A stretch of 64,000 nucleotides of DNA. Source: Phoronis australis (lineage: Eukaryota > Phoronida > Phoronidae). The stretch's first letter is position 1; each line of letters starts with the position of its first letter. The translations under genes and the position numbers were made by a program. A model generated the notes under the pieces. The model worked only from the letters and a program-made list of their open reading frames with translations. It searched no databases and was not told the DNA's origin. The stretch is taken from assembly GCA_002633005.1 (NCBI GenBank), contig NMRA01000344.1, positions 419,298-483,297 of the forward strand, in the 5' to 3' direction. This document shows, one piece after another, positions 1-12,600 of this stretch.

Positions 1-1
1 C

Positions 2-641
2 AAGACATCTGCTCTCAACTTTACTACAACCACATTGCACACACCAAATACCACTGCAACCGCTAGCAGTACGTCAAAGAATACGATGTCCACTTTATCG
101 AGTTCCAAGACATCTGCTCTCAACTTTACTACAACCACATTGCACACGCCAAAGACCACTGCAACCGCTAGCAGTACGTCAAAGAACACGGTGTCCCCTT
201 TATCGAGTTCCAAGACATCTGCTCTCAACTTTACTACAACCACATTGCACACACCAAATACCACTGCAACCGCTAGCAGTACGTCAAAGAATACGATGTC
301 CACTTTATCGAGTTCCAAGACATCTGCTCTCAACTTTAATACAACCACATTGCACACGCCAAATACCACTGCAACCGCTAGCAGTACGTCAAAGAACACG
401 GTGTCCCCTTTATCGAGTTCCAAGTCATCTGCTCTCAACCTTACTACAACCACATTGCACAAGCCAAAGACCACTGCGACCGCTAGCAGTACGTCAAAGA
501 ACACAGTGTCTACGTTATCGAGTTCCAAAGCATCTGCCCTCAACCTTACTACAACCACAGTGCACACGCGAAAGGCCACTGGGACCGCTAGCTCTTCGTT
601 GGCGGCGTCTACTCTGCCACCTCCGTTGAATTTAAACACAG
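2..641 (+). CDS. Gene A exon: Thr/Ser-rich mucin tandem repeats (partial exon)
   Basis: Six tandem units of 105 bp (35 residues) start at 1, 106, 211, 316, 421 and 526. Each encodes a unit with SALN, a TTTT block, TATASSTSKN and LSSS; the core is nearly all Thr, Ser, Ala, Asn and Pro, typical of dense O-glycosylation, and NFT and NTT triplets are N-glycosylation sites. Units 1 and 3 are alike (MSTL) and units 2 and 4 share VSPL, so the array has a two-unit period; units 5 and 6 are more diverged. The exon ends in phase 1 at aac-aca-g|gtgcc, the same boundary as in the linker exon and in gene B. Reading past the donor gives a hydrophobic stretch to 694 that could be mistaken for a GPI-type end. 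The array almost certainly continues upstream. Confidence 0.85.
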
Positions 642-3600
642 GTGCCTTTTGTTTTTCATTGCATTGTTTGGTGTTCATTTTGGGCATTCTTTAAGCTTAC
701 ATAGCACCATCTAAAATAGCCAAATTATGCACTTTTCGGAATATCATATCTCAGAAGCGGCGGATTCACAAGAAACATTCGGATACCATGATTTATTCAC
801 TGTTCACGAAAATGGTGCTTGAGATTAATTTGAAGATATGCCACTTTTGCATGAGGGCCTTACAAAATAGGACTTTTATGCTTTTTAAAGAAAAAAGACA
901 CTCAAAAGTACTACAAAACGTAGACGAAATGATAATTTAAAAACTCTTAGAGCATTTTGAAGATTTCATCTTGAACATTCATATCGATCAAAGTTTGGTC
1001 GTGCTAGTAATACCGTTGTTTTTTATGGATGCATCTGTCTGTTTTGCTAAATTTTACATGACCACGTGATATAATTAATGATCAGGTTGATAACAAGTCA
1101 AAAATCAAATTATACAAACTTTCTACTTTCAGACAAAATATATATGTGTGTGTGTGAGTGTAAAGTTTGATTGAGTTAAAATCTATAGTTAAAATACATT
1201 GACAAATCGATAAGATCCTACATGTACATAATCTTAAGGCACGCTGACTGTTTATATCTCTGATGATGCGTTGTTATCATGGCAGGAGCTTAAGTCTATT
1301 CCTAACTAAAAATGTGTCTAACACCCTATATACTTTAAGCCTGCACACAGTGTTTTTGAATAAACGATACCAATTCTACATTTTCCCTAATAGCTCAATG
1401 GCAACTGCTAAAAATCATTATATTTCTAATTACCTCGGTTGAAATGCAATTTCTCTTTTGAACAGGTGAAAAGTTGAAGGTCAACTCTTCGTTGAAGCTG
1501 GAAGCTTCACTGAGCTGGAACGATGATCTTAAAGATGAAAATTCATCGGTTTTTAAAAAGTACAGTTTCGCTATACAGACACAGGTAAGGCCTACGTGAG
1601 GTTTCCGAGTAAAGAATAAATTCTAATATCATGTTTTGTCATCAACACTCTGTTTATAACAAGGGCGCAAGAACCATACTTGGCAATCTGTACTGACATC
1701 TGAATAGTCTACTTTCTTAAATACTCATTACCTATCACAATATTATGGATTAACCTGCATAGTACTTGCCCACTTTGTTACGGCAAAGTGTCTTGCACTG
1801 TTTTTCTGTGTTTATGTACAGTGATAGGAACAACGTACAACGGGCTAGTCGATCGGTTAATGTTTCTGAGCAATTCAATTTAAGCGCATCTTGATTTAAA
1901 TTTCCAAGATACAAACCACAAAGAACTTGCTCTTCAACAATCAAGTTTAAAGGTGCGTGTCTCCCTGCTTAGTTAGCTAAAACCATTAGTCATGTTGGAA
2001 TTTTTTACTCTATTGGAATCGATTTCATGACATGTGTTGCTGTTTTCCGTTACAAACAAGAACACTAAAACTGTCAACAACTCTAGAGAAGTTCAACGCT
2101 TTAAGGAGTATTGGGGTCGAGCAAACCTAAAGTTGCAATATAAAAATGAAACATGTATGAAGTTCTTTGATACTTACCGGATTATTTGTCAATAATTCAA
2201 GACTTATTAGATGAATGTTGCAATGTTTTTAAATTGCAAATTTCTTCGGTTAAGAATACACAGAGCTTTACTTTTAAATGTTTTTGCAATTCTGAATACT
2301 TGTGTGGATGAATCGTTAATCGTCATTTCTAGTTAATGTTAAGATTGATATTGGTAGGAAAAAAAATCCCAGACCCACCGCAATTGAGTGGAAATTTGTT
2401 TACTACTTATTCAATTACAAAGGTTACACTGTTGTCACTCAAATCGAATCTCCCGCAAGGCATAAAGCACTCCTATAGGTATCCACAATCCTTTCATTCA
2501 CTGAGTCGCCATCATATTGAGCGAGGAAGGTGTACATAGCATATTATGAAGCGCCAAATGGTTACGAGTACCTACCTGTCTGCGCATTAAAACGTTTTAC
2601 TCAACGCGCACTGTACAAGACCAAAGTGTCACACTGTTCCAAATTGTCACAGCTTCAAATTTGCGACAATTTGGGTAAGCGTTGCAGGTCACAATTTGCC
2701 CAAGTTGTCACAATAACGTAAGCTATGTCAGAGGCATGTACTTGCTAATAAGATAGAGTGTTTCGCCAAAAAGGCGCGTTTTACTAATTATATATTTAAA
2801 ACATCTTGTTTTAAAACTGATATCTTCTTGATTATGCAACTGTACTGGTTCACAGGTATACGTGGGGATTTTTGCAACTTAAAGAGTGTACATGTATAGA
2901 CCGTTCAACCCGTGTTGCTAAGCCTTTTTTGTATATGCCGAAGGTTGAAGATCCGCTCTTAACAAGGCGGCACCACACAACTAAAAACCTTATCACGCAC
3001 ACATTTTTACCACAGAACCAAAACTCCGTTTCTGGATGTGATCGCCACCGACTGAAAACCTACCCTAAAAACACGCACGAGTATTCTCAAAAGGAAAGTT
3101 TATCACGTAATTTTGTTTTGCAACATTTTGGGTTATACGTCCCAGTTAAGGCTGCTTCAGAGCGACCAGAAAGCTAAATACGTGCAAAATGTATTATGAA
3201 CCATAGTTTGAGAACTTAAGGCAATGCTGGGCGCATGACAAATCATTCAGTACCTTACATTTAACTATTTTGCATGGTGAGAAAGCGTTCATGTTAGGAA
3301 TAAGCACAACTACTTTCCCTGAAAAACACTCGCCAGCTCTTGGAAAGCCGGCACTTACTAAAGTCTAGCCACATTAGTCAAGTTACATAAGTGATTTTCA
3401 CAATTCATTTTTAAAAGAGAAGGCAACTTTTTCATGTAATTTTTAGTAAAAATACGGTTCGTTGATTATCCCAGACATGTTTTTTTCAGTTAAGAACGGC
3501 TTCCCGTAATTTTATTAATTAGTCGTGCCTTACTCTGGAAGTGACGTTTAGGGGGTTAAGAATTTCCCGCCATGTTGTTTTCATATAGTCTGACTATGAG

Positions 3601-6600
3601 AGGTTGCGATAAGCTAGGTCGTCAGTTGTGTTTTTGAGTCAATCAACATGCCACGCGGTTGCTGCGTACCGGGTTGTAATCATTATCGTCTCGCGCACTT
3701 TGGGTACGCCAATATATGGCTTTCCGAAACATGACACACTCAGACGTACTTGGCTGCGAAGGACGCAGTGTTACCCGTCCATGTAACGTACAAAGCAGTG
3801 GAGAAGTACCGAGTGTTGTAAGCATTTTTGCCGTCAGATTACGAAAGAGATATGTACACGGAATAGATGAAAGTTCCTGCAAAACAACGCCTGAACAAAA
3901 GTGCCGTACCGTCGCTGTTGATTCCCTGCAGTGCCCTGTCGCCGCCCCCGAGAAGTGCATTTCTGAAGCGAGCTGTGGCCTCTACAGTGACTGGAGGCCC
4001 TTCATCTACTGCCACCCTTGCCTCCAAACGCACCCCCAGAGCATGCAATTCTGATAACTAGCAATGATTTGCTCTGTGCTGGTGGTGTCTCCAGCCCTGC
4101 AACGATAATGAGTAGTGGGAGTGAATACAGACCCAGTTCGACACTCAGTGAGGAGGAGACTTCGTCGTCCAGTAAACAGGCCGGTGAGCCAAACTTTGAT
4201 AAGTATATTCTGTACTTGACAAAAGTATTGGAGCTATTTACAAGGTTCCAAGTGTGTGGCGAGAGAGTCACATGGTGAGATGTAAGCGGTTTGGGTGCTC
4301 AGGTCACCATCCAGTGGGAACAGCTTAGGCAATCCAATGAGGTCAGCACAACAGTGCAAACCGTGCATTTGCACCAACAGCTGTCAGTGCTTTTTCGGCC
4401 TCACTGTACTCGGCTTCAAACATTATCCACCCACTGACTGTTGGGGAAAAAATTCCTCGTCAATACTTTAATGAACAGTCTCCGTCACTCACGGCACTGT
4501 GTCTGTGATATGGGTTGCTAACTCCAGACATTTTCAGGGTACCTCAAACTAAACGATTCCTAAATCTAACGTAAGTGAGTTCTTTTCGTAGAATACTCGT
4601 CAATGAGACGTGGTGATGGCAATTTTAGGAAACCAGCACGAAAACAACAATGGAAGAGATCCTCACAATAAACTCTAACGCAGAAACAAAGTGGCGTGAA
4701 ATTCTTAACCCCCTAAACGTCACCTCCGGTGTAGGGCACGCATAATTAATAAAATTACGGGAAGTCGTAATTAACTGAAACATATGTCTGGGATAATCAA
4801 CGAACCGTCTTTTTACCAAAAATGACATGAAAAAGGTTAGCTCCTCCTTTAATAGTGTCTTAACGTGGATTTAACAAGATAACTATATATACTTAGGCCT
4901 ACATGCTGTTTAGCTCATTAAATTCTGGAAATTTAAGACAGATTTTGTAAAGGATGAAAGAGTAAACAAATATGCTTGATCATGGCCACATCGAGGAAAA
5001 TTTCTGAATGTTTTATTACCGCGATTATTACTTGAGTTCGAAATGCAAACGATCACATTAAAAAAGATTACATGTAAATAAAACACACCGCCATATAAAG
5101 CATATGTAGTATTGCTAACTTCGACCACAATGAATTCTCCTCAACCGTCCCGTAGTAGATTATTCACTCTTGTCGGGAAATAAGATAACCTTAAGGTAGT
5201 TGGACAAAACACCGTTTTCCCGGCATGACTGTTGGTGGCCCGTCATGACCCGTCGAAGTGAATCACTTTAGTTCTATTCACCTTGTACTCAGCCAACATG
5301 ACACGAATTCCAATTGTGCTCAGTCGTTTCGATGGCATGGGATTCCGTGTCATTCTACATGATATTTTTGGCGCGCACTGTCTTTACAAAACGACTGAAG
5401 TAAACAAGGCTATGCCCCGTTCAGATTGCCATCCTACTTATCTCTTTGTAACCTTTGTCATCGCAAGAGATCGCTTTTGCTGTTATTTCCATTCTATCGA
5501 CAACGTATTATGCTACTAAAGGCTTGCAGTCCTGTCTTCCACCCACGACGTGGTGGGATTCATTAGTTTAATGTGTATTTGAAATCCATTTCCAGCGGGG
5601 TATTTTGCAAAACAAGCTCCTAATCGGTTAAACATACTGAAAAGCGTATTAAGGAAATCTATAGTTCGTTTTCTCATGAAATGGAGTTTTAGCGGTCAAT
5701 GTCCGGTCCATGCTACGCTGGCCCTTAAAATGTTACTTTTGTTTCTACCCAAAGAATTCTAGCTTTCTTAATGTATAACTAGATATAAAATATGTACTCA
5801 TCACATACACGTTTGGTGATGCCACATATGATTATTAGAACAGCAACTGATATTATAGAAAGTTCGAGTTAAAGTACTTCCCGGATATCAAAATCAACTG
5901 CTCACGCATTGGGATCAGTTCCGGGACAATATCGTCTCAAGATAGGTCATAGACTGGAGCTCCAGTGTTTTCATAATGTGTCCATGTCAAGGGGAGTAAC
6001 ATTTTCTTTCTTGTTTGGCTAGGTATGTCTTAAACCATTTTCTATTCAAAAAGTACCCGAATTATAAGTTGCATATATTTGTAAGCACTCTTAATATTGT
6101 ATAATATTATTTGAGCCCGAAGTGAGACTTCATGCTGTCTGTTTAGTCAATGACAACCTCATTTCATCAATTAACAACGTGCCATTGACTTACAGCTGCA
6201 AAATGACTACAGATCGATGGCGGGGTTCCAAAGAGTTAACGTCACAGGGTTTAAAAAGGGAAGTGTGATAGTGTTATTCGAGCTGGTTCTATCACTAGAT
6301 AGCCTATTACAAAAGGCGTCACAAAACTCCTCGTCCAATGCACCAACCAACCAAGCCTTTATAAACGTGTTGGAGAACATCAAGGAGGACATTAAGGAAT
6401 TACCAAAAACATTTTCCATAGCTGGAAAGAACATAACAACGAACAAAAACTATTCTGGAAACTCATTTGACGTCAAGACTGTCGCTGAAAGTGGTATGTA
6501 TCGCTCAATAGGAGACTTTCAGTAAATAACGGCAACTGATGATGTGGCACCCAAGACTCTTAACGTCACCTGGCAGTAACAGGAGACATTTACTCTTCGC

Positions 6601-9600
6601 ATTGGTGACGTAGGATAAAAAACATTTTCTGTGTATGTGATTAGATGTGGGAGGTTTGAAACAAAATTGAAATTGCACCACGACCGCTCTTTGCTGCAGG
6701 GGAGCGTAGCCTTGCGTCACGGGTTCCTTGTGTTCCGGGTATTACGTGTCGCGTTGTTCGGATTTCAGGTTCCACGTGTCCCAAGTTCTATTTGTCCCGG
6801 GTTCTATTTGTCTCCGTCTTTTGCGTTATAGTCTGGCTCTAAGCCCACGAGAGTGCAAGTTTTAGCTAAAATTTCCATTTTGTGTCCACATGACAATTTT
6901 GGGATGACTTTTAAATCCTCATATGGGAAAAACATTTGACCTTAATAACCCTGATTTGCATGCATAACTAGGTCAAAATGTGTTGCTAATAGCATAAATT
7001 ACTCGAAGGCATATCCTGGGAACCACTAGAAACCGATGCTGGCCAAGGAGAATAATCAAATGATCAAATTTTCTGTGAGTGAACTGTGCACTCGTGTATC
7101 CGTCCTCGGCGAAGAACAACAGTCGACTATAGATATAAAGAGGATACACGTTGTTTCTAACTTTATTAACGATCCGACAAAGATGCGACGTGTAGAGTGC
7201 GAAATGCTAAAAATCAAGACAGAGTAAGATAGGCCTACGTCAGATGGGTAAAAATTCGACAAGTAAACAAGTAATGGGCTGTTTTTATGCATCCTTATCG
7301 AACCTTGGTCGTTATCAGATCAAGCAATGCACCCTGGAATTTTCGAATGCGAACTCGATCTTGATAATGCGCCTTTACTGTGAGAGACTTTGGCTAGGTC
7401 GTAAACGGTGATCTTATGTTGATTTTCTTCGCTAGTCGATCGCTTAACACATTGAACCAAAAAGTAACCATTGTCGCCCTGGAGCAAATGCGTGTGTTTG
7501 AATAAAAAATCCGAGTAATTCACTAAATAACGCGGCCGCATTTTGACTATCAAATACATGCGGCTAGGACATTCTCTACACCGGTGGGGTGGGGGGGTAA
7601 TAAAAACTACCACGCTGGGACACACAGAACCCGAAATACATTGAACCCTGACCAATGCACAGAAAAAAACTACATAAATAGAACCCGGGACACAAAGAAC
7701 CCCGATATGCGTAAGACGGGACACATATAATCCGGGACACATAGAACCCAGGTCATATCGGGATGGCCCAGTGCTGCTGCGCGGTCATGCATGCCTATAA
7801 ATGAAAGTATCAGCATTAGTGCAGATGTATCAACGCATACTGAATGTCGAAAGATGTGGGTAAAACATAACTAAGTAACACGAAGTCTGACATAAAGGTG
7901 TCCTTGACTGTGTACTTTTCTAACTGTAGAAATGCAATGCTATAAACATGACCGTCATGCTATATCTAGTTAACGTGCTTTTTCCAGTTGCCACCACTCT
8001 TCAAGGTGCATGCGACAGAAATGACATTTGTCGCGAAGGTTACGCTTGTGTAGAAGTCAATGGAACACTTCCACATTGCAAATTTGTGCCCGCTGAGGCA
8101 ACCACCAAAATAAGCACTGCTACAGTAACACCTCCTACTACCAAGTCTCCAAACCCTTCTTCATTTCCTCCGTTGAATATAATAACAGGTAGACGACATT
8201 GTTTTAATTCACTTGTAAGTGTTTGACAATGATGAGTATAAGTCTCTCCGTTAACCCTTTTTATAAAACAGTGCTGGAAGCTTTACGTGCTCGAACGCAC
8301 ACATGATATACAGTAGTCTTGGCATATGACATAAACGTGCTATATTGGGTAATTATCATTTCACTAAGTGCTTTGTTTAAATTGAGTACGGTGAATTTCC
8401 TGCATATCTTCCTTGCCTCAACAAGCCTGTTGCTTTATGTTTAGGGTAGTAAATAAAGCAGCTACATTCATGTTAGGCCCACAACTGAGAGTTCTGACCA
8501 AGAAAAGTGTCATTACCCTGCGACAGTAATCGTCTTGTAGAATCATCTTGTCAACTTGGCAGCAGAACTGATGTGACATTTTGCTTACAAATGATGTTGT
8601 ACATTTAACAGGTGAACCTTTGACTGTAAACGCTTCGTTCAAGTTGGGTGAAACATTTCAATGGAACGATGATCTGTTGAATAAAACACTTGAGTCCACT
8701 CAAGACTACATAAGAGAAATACAGACCCAGGTATATAGAACTTCGTCTCATTCAGTTAAACAACGCATTGCTCTCCTATCGCATTGAAATGCGAAGGAAA
8801 CTAAAGCATCGAAGTCGACTAAGCATTTGTTGGTCAGTTTATCACTGCCCATTGGCAATAGCGAACTAAAGTGTATGAAGACTCTTTCTTATTGGTACGA
8901 ATTGAAACCTTTAATTCACAACTTAATTTTGTCTAGGGAACATAAGAACTTACAAAACAGGGCGATGTATCTTAGATAACGCATAGATTGATCGTTTAGA
9001 CATTTAGAAATCATTAGGCTACTTACGCAGCGTTGTAACTCGGCTGACACGCGAGAAACAAATGGAATTTACCCCGCCTAAGCTCGTTCAATGCTATATT
9101 CGCTAAATTCCATATGACGTTGACGTGTACACTACTAAATATAGTAACACCAGCTTCTTCCCTCCAAGCCCAACAGCAGTACTAGATCAAATACGTCATG
9201 TTCTGAAATTACCTTATTTAGTTGATCGTGTTTAAACTTGAACATCGCAATACATATGGAATTCCAAGTTAGTTCAGTCTACTATATCTCAAGTTTAAAG
9301 CAAGCGGTCTTATTCATGGGAATTCTAAATTCCAAAAATTAATTATGTAACACAAAACTACGATATTTGTCTGAGTTTGTTCACGATTGGAAGCTTAATC
9401 ATTAGTTTCGAAAGCAGGATGAGTTTCGTCAGTCGAAGGATATCACTAAACAATGAACATTTCGACATTTTCAACCATGTTTGAGCGATGAAATTTTTTT
9501 CATTGCTTTCCTATGATATAATGTTAAATGTCTAAATCGCTTACTAAGTCTGTTGAGTCAGAGTTTTCCGCCCTTTCTCTAAAGCCCTTGTTCACTGACT

Positions 9601-12600
9601 GGATTTCCCGTGTCAGGTTGACCTGGTTTTAGAATCAGATGGCGCACCACTGGGATTTGTACCCCTTGACCACTGTTCAAAATGGGACTTGATCCTAATG
9701 AAGACAGTCTCCTTAACCTACCTTGAGTACTAAGTGTTCTTCTCTGGCGATACACTTGTCGATGGAGTGATCAGTGTTGAGGGTGTGGTTCCCTACGGCT
9801 CTGGGTCTGTCAAGTTTTAAAGTTTCCTTCGTCCTTGTGCCTAGATGTCGTTTGGTTTCTCCTATCATGGGCGGCGCAGCACTGAAAAAAGTGGGAGGGG
9901 GGCTAAAGCGGTTTGGCTGTGTACAAGGTGGTTCGTAGGCAAGAACAAGAGATGAGCTTTGACTAGTATATTGAAGACTGTCAACGGATGATGAGGACAA
10001 CTCTCAATGCGGAGAAACAACTGCTAATCAACTCATACTACTGAAGCTACTGATACTACTGAAGCTGCAACTTAAAATATAAGTCAAAGTGATATATATA
10101 GAGACCAGAGAAACACAAATTAATCAACCAAATAAATGAACAAATAAAGGATGCACTATGCTGACAAATAAACAGTTCTAGGAATAGGAAGTATTACTCA
10201 TCTTCTGCATGCAGAGAAAGTGGTGGTAAACAACAACAGTAAGTGATGTAATACGATGGATGAAGCAAAACACAATAACACATTCTGCGACAGGTTTCAA
10301 TAATGTCTTGACCTCATGTGATTTGAAGGTGCATGGCAGTTGTTCAGAAAGATTCTTGAAGTAGGGAATGAATATGGATGGTTGTCTGAGCTCATCCCTG
10401 TCGGTGCCTAGATTGGGGCTACGTTGGTGTTGTGGAAGGGTAAGTGCTCAGATTTCACAATCATTGGCAGTCTCATTCTTGTGGACTTGGTCAATGTAAC
10501 ATAGCTCTCTCCTCTGTCGATGAGGGTGAGTAGCACTATGCGTTCTGCTGTGCGGGTTGGTTTGAGCAAAGTTCATGTATTGATCAGTGTGAATGGGCTT
10601 GCAGTACACAGAAATCTTGGTGGAACAGTCATCGTTGATGTGTTTGCATAAGTCCAGGAGTGGCAGTTTGCTGCCGTTCTCAGGCCCATGGTGAATTGAA
10701 TGTGACGGTCGATGCTGTTGGTGTTTGCGAAGAAACTGTCGAGGAGGTTCTCATGTATGACTACGAACGTGTTGTCCACGTATCTCAGTCAGGTACTAGG
10801 ATGATGTAGGGTAATTTATAAAGTTTATCTTTCAAAGTCATCCATGTAGATGTCTGCAACAATTGGTGAAACTGGGGACCCCATAGCCTCTCTTTGTCAC
10901 TGTTGGTAAAACTGGTTGTTACACTGAAAGCTCGTAGTAGTGATACAGAAACTCAGCAGCTGGCAAATTTGATCAACAGAAATTTCGATACGTTGTGATA
11001 ACAGAGTATCAATATCCAAACAATCTAGTATTGATAGGAACACTGTGAACAGTGCCCTAACAACGAATGAAACCAAGTTGTTACCAGGGGTTACTTCTAT
11101 ATGTCGGAGTTTATCGAAAAAGTCTTGACTGTTGAGAGCACTATGGATGATGTTTCATATTAGCGGTCTCAGTACTTTAGAGAGGTATTTGGCTGCTCCA
11201 TAGGTGATGCTGCTACAACACGATACAATAGGTCTGAGTGAGGTGTTGGGTTACAGCTCCCATCTCTCAGGTCATCCTGACGTCCTAAAAGTCCAAGTTG
11301 ACGCACACAGAAACTTGAGGACAAGTGTGAATTTAGTTCGATCATAACTGAGAAGTATGAGCTAATCAACTCGGAAATTAAGCACGAATTTCGAATGAAA
11401 TGAACGGAAAATTCGACGGAAGCTGTTGCTAAAACGTCAATGACTATTCCATGGGACCTCAAAGTTTGACAAAATCGCCCAAATAATTCAATTTAATCCA
11501 AAACGCGGTTTACGTTTCACAAACATAACTTTGTGTACATGATAACTTAGCTGAAACTGACGAACATCTCATCGAATGAACGTACATTAACTCAGCTGAT
11601 TGTTCGTCACAAGCCGCCATTTGCCGGTATGTGGCGACATGTGCTTGAAAGAACTCAGTTCAGTATCAAAAGATTCTTACAATTATCCTTAAAAATAAAA
11701 AACAAAGATGCAATAGAAAAAACTCAATGTTGTAGTTATCCAGAACCCGACTATCATTTGTTGGCTACCTGTGACGTAATATAGTGGCAGATCTACGATT
11801 TCAGTAAGGGGGGTTAGGATTCGAGAGAATCCGAGGTGCGTAGCAGGAAGGTTGCGAGAGGGTTTCCCTCCTCCCGTGTAAGATTTTTTGGGATTTTTAG
11901 TAGCTAATTTCGTTTTCCTGGCGATTTTTTTTTCCAGTTTTTATTTTTGATCCTGTCCCGAGGGGGGGGGTTTAAACCCCCTGAACCCCCCTGTAGATCC
12001 GCCTCTGTAATAGATCACATGGCATTTGATCACGTTATGGCTACTGCTAAATCTTACTAAAAAGACGTAGTAACGAGAACAAATTGATGGCAGATTCATT
12101 GGTAAATGTAAACAAATCATTTTTTATGCTTCGGAAAACCATACTTCTACTGAGTTTAAATCTATGCAGTAACTCTGCAAACAGTCTTGTCTACTGTTTT
12201 AAACACGAAGGGAAGGTCAACAAAGCGAAACGTTTTTGACCCCTGATGAATTCATAACTTGCCAGTCTGTCCAAATCCTATAATAACTTAATATATTTTT
12301 TGCCTGCTTTCAGTTATAAAAGTGTTTTTTCGTTTAGTTGAAGGAAGCTTACACCAAGTCGATAGAGGGTTTCCAAAACGTTGCAGTCACTGGATTTCAA
12401 AATGGAAGTGTGATTGTTTTGCTTGATCTGGTCTTCTCAATGGACACACTGTTAGAGAAAGCTCGACAAACCTCCCCTACAAGAACACCAGGCCAAAACG
12501 AGTTCATCAATGTGTTGGCTAAAGTAATGAAAGACATTAAGGACTTGCAAGTAACCTTTATTCTGAACAAAACGCAAACAACGATCAACGGCATTTGGAA

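Noticed and set aside
642-694. A hydrophobic C-terminus after the mucin repeats that could be read as a GPI-anchor signal.
   Set aside because: The phase-1 donor at 641 matches two other exons and the downstream SEA exons continue in frame.
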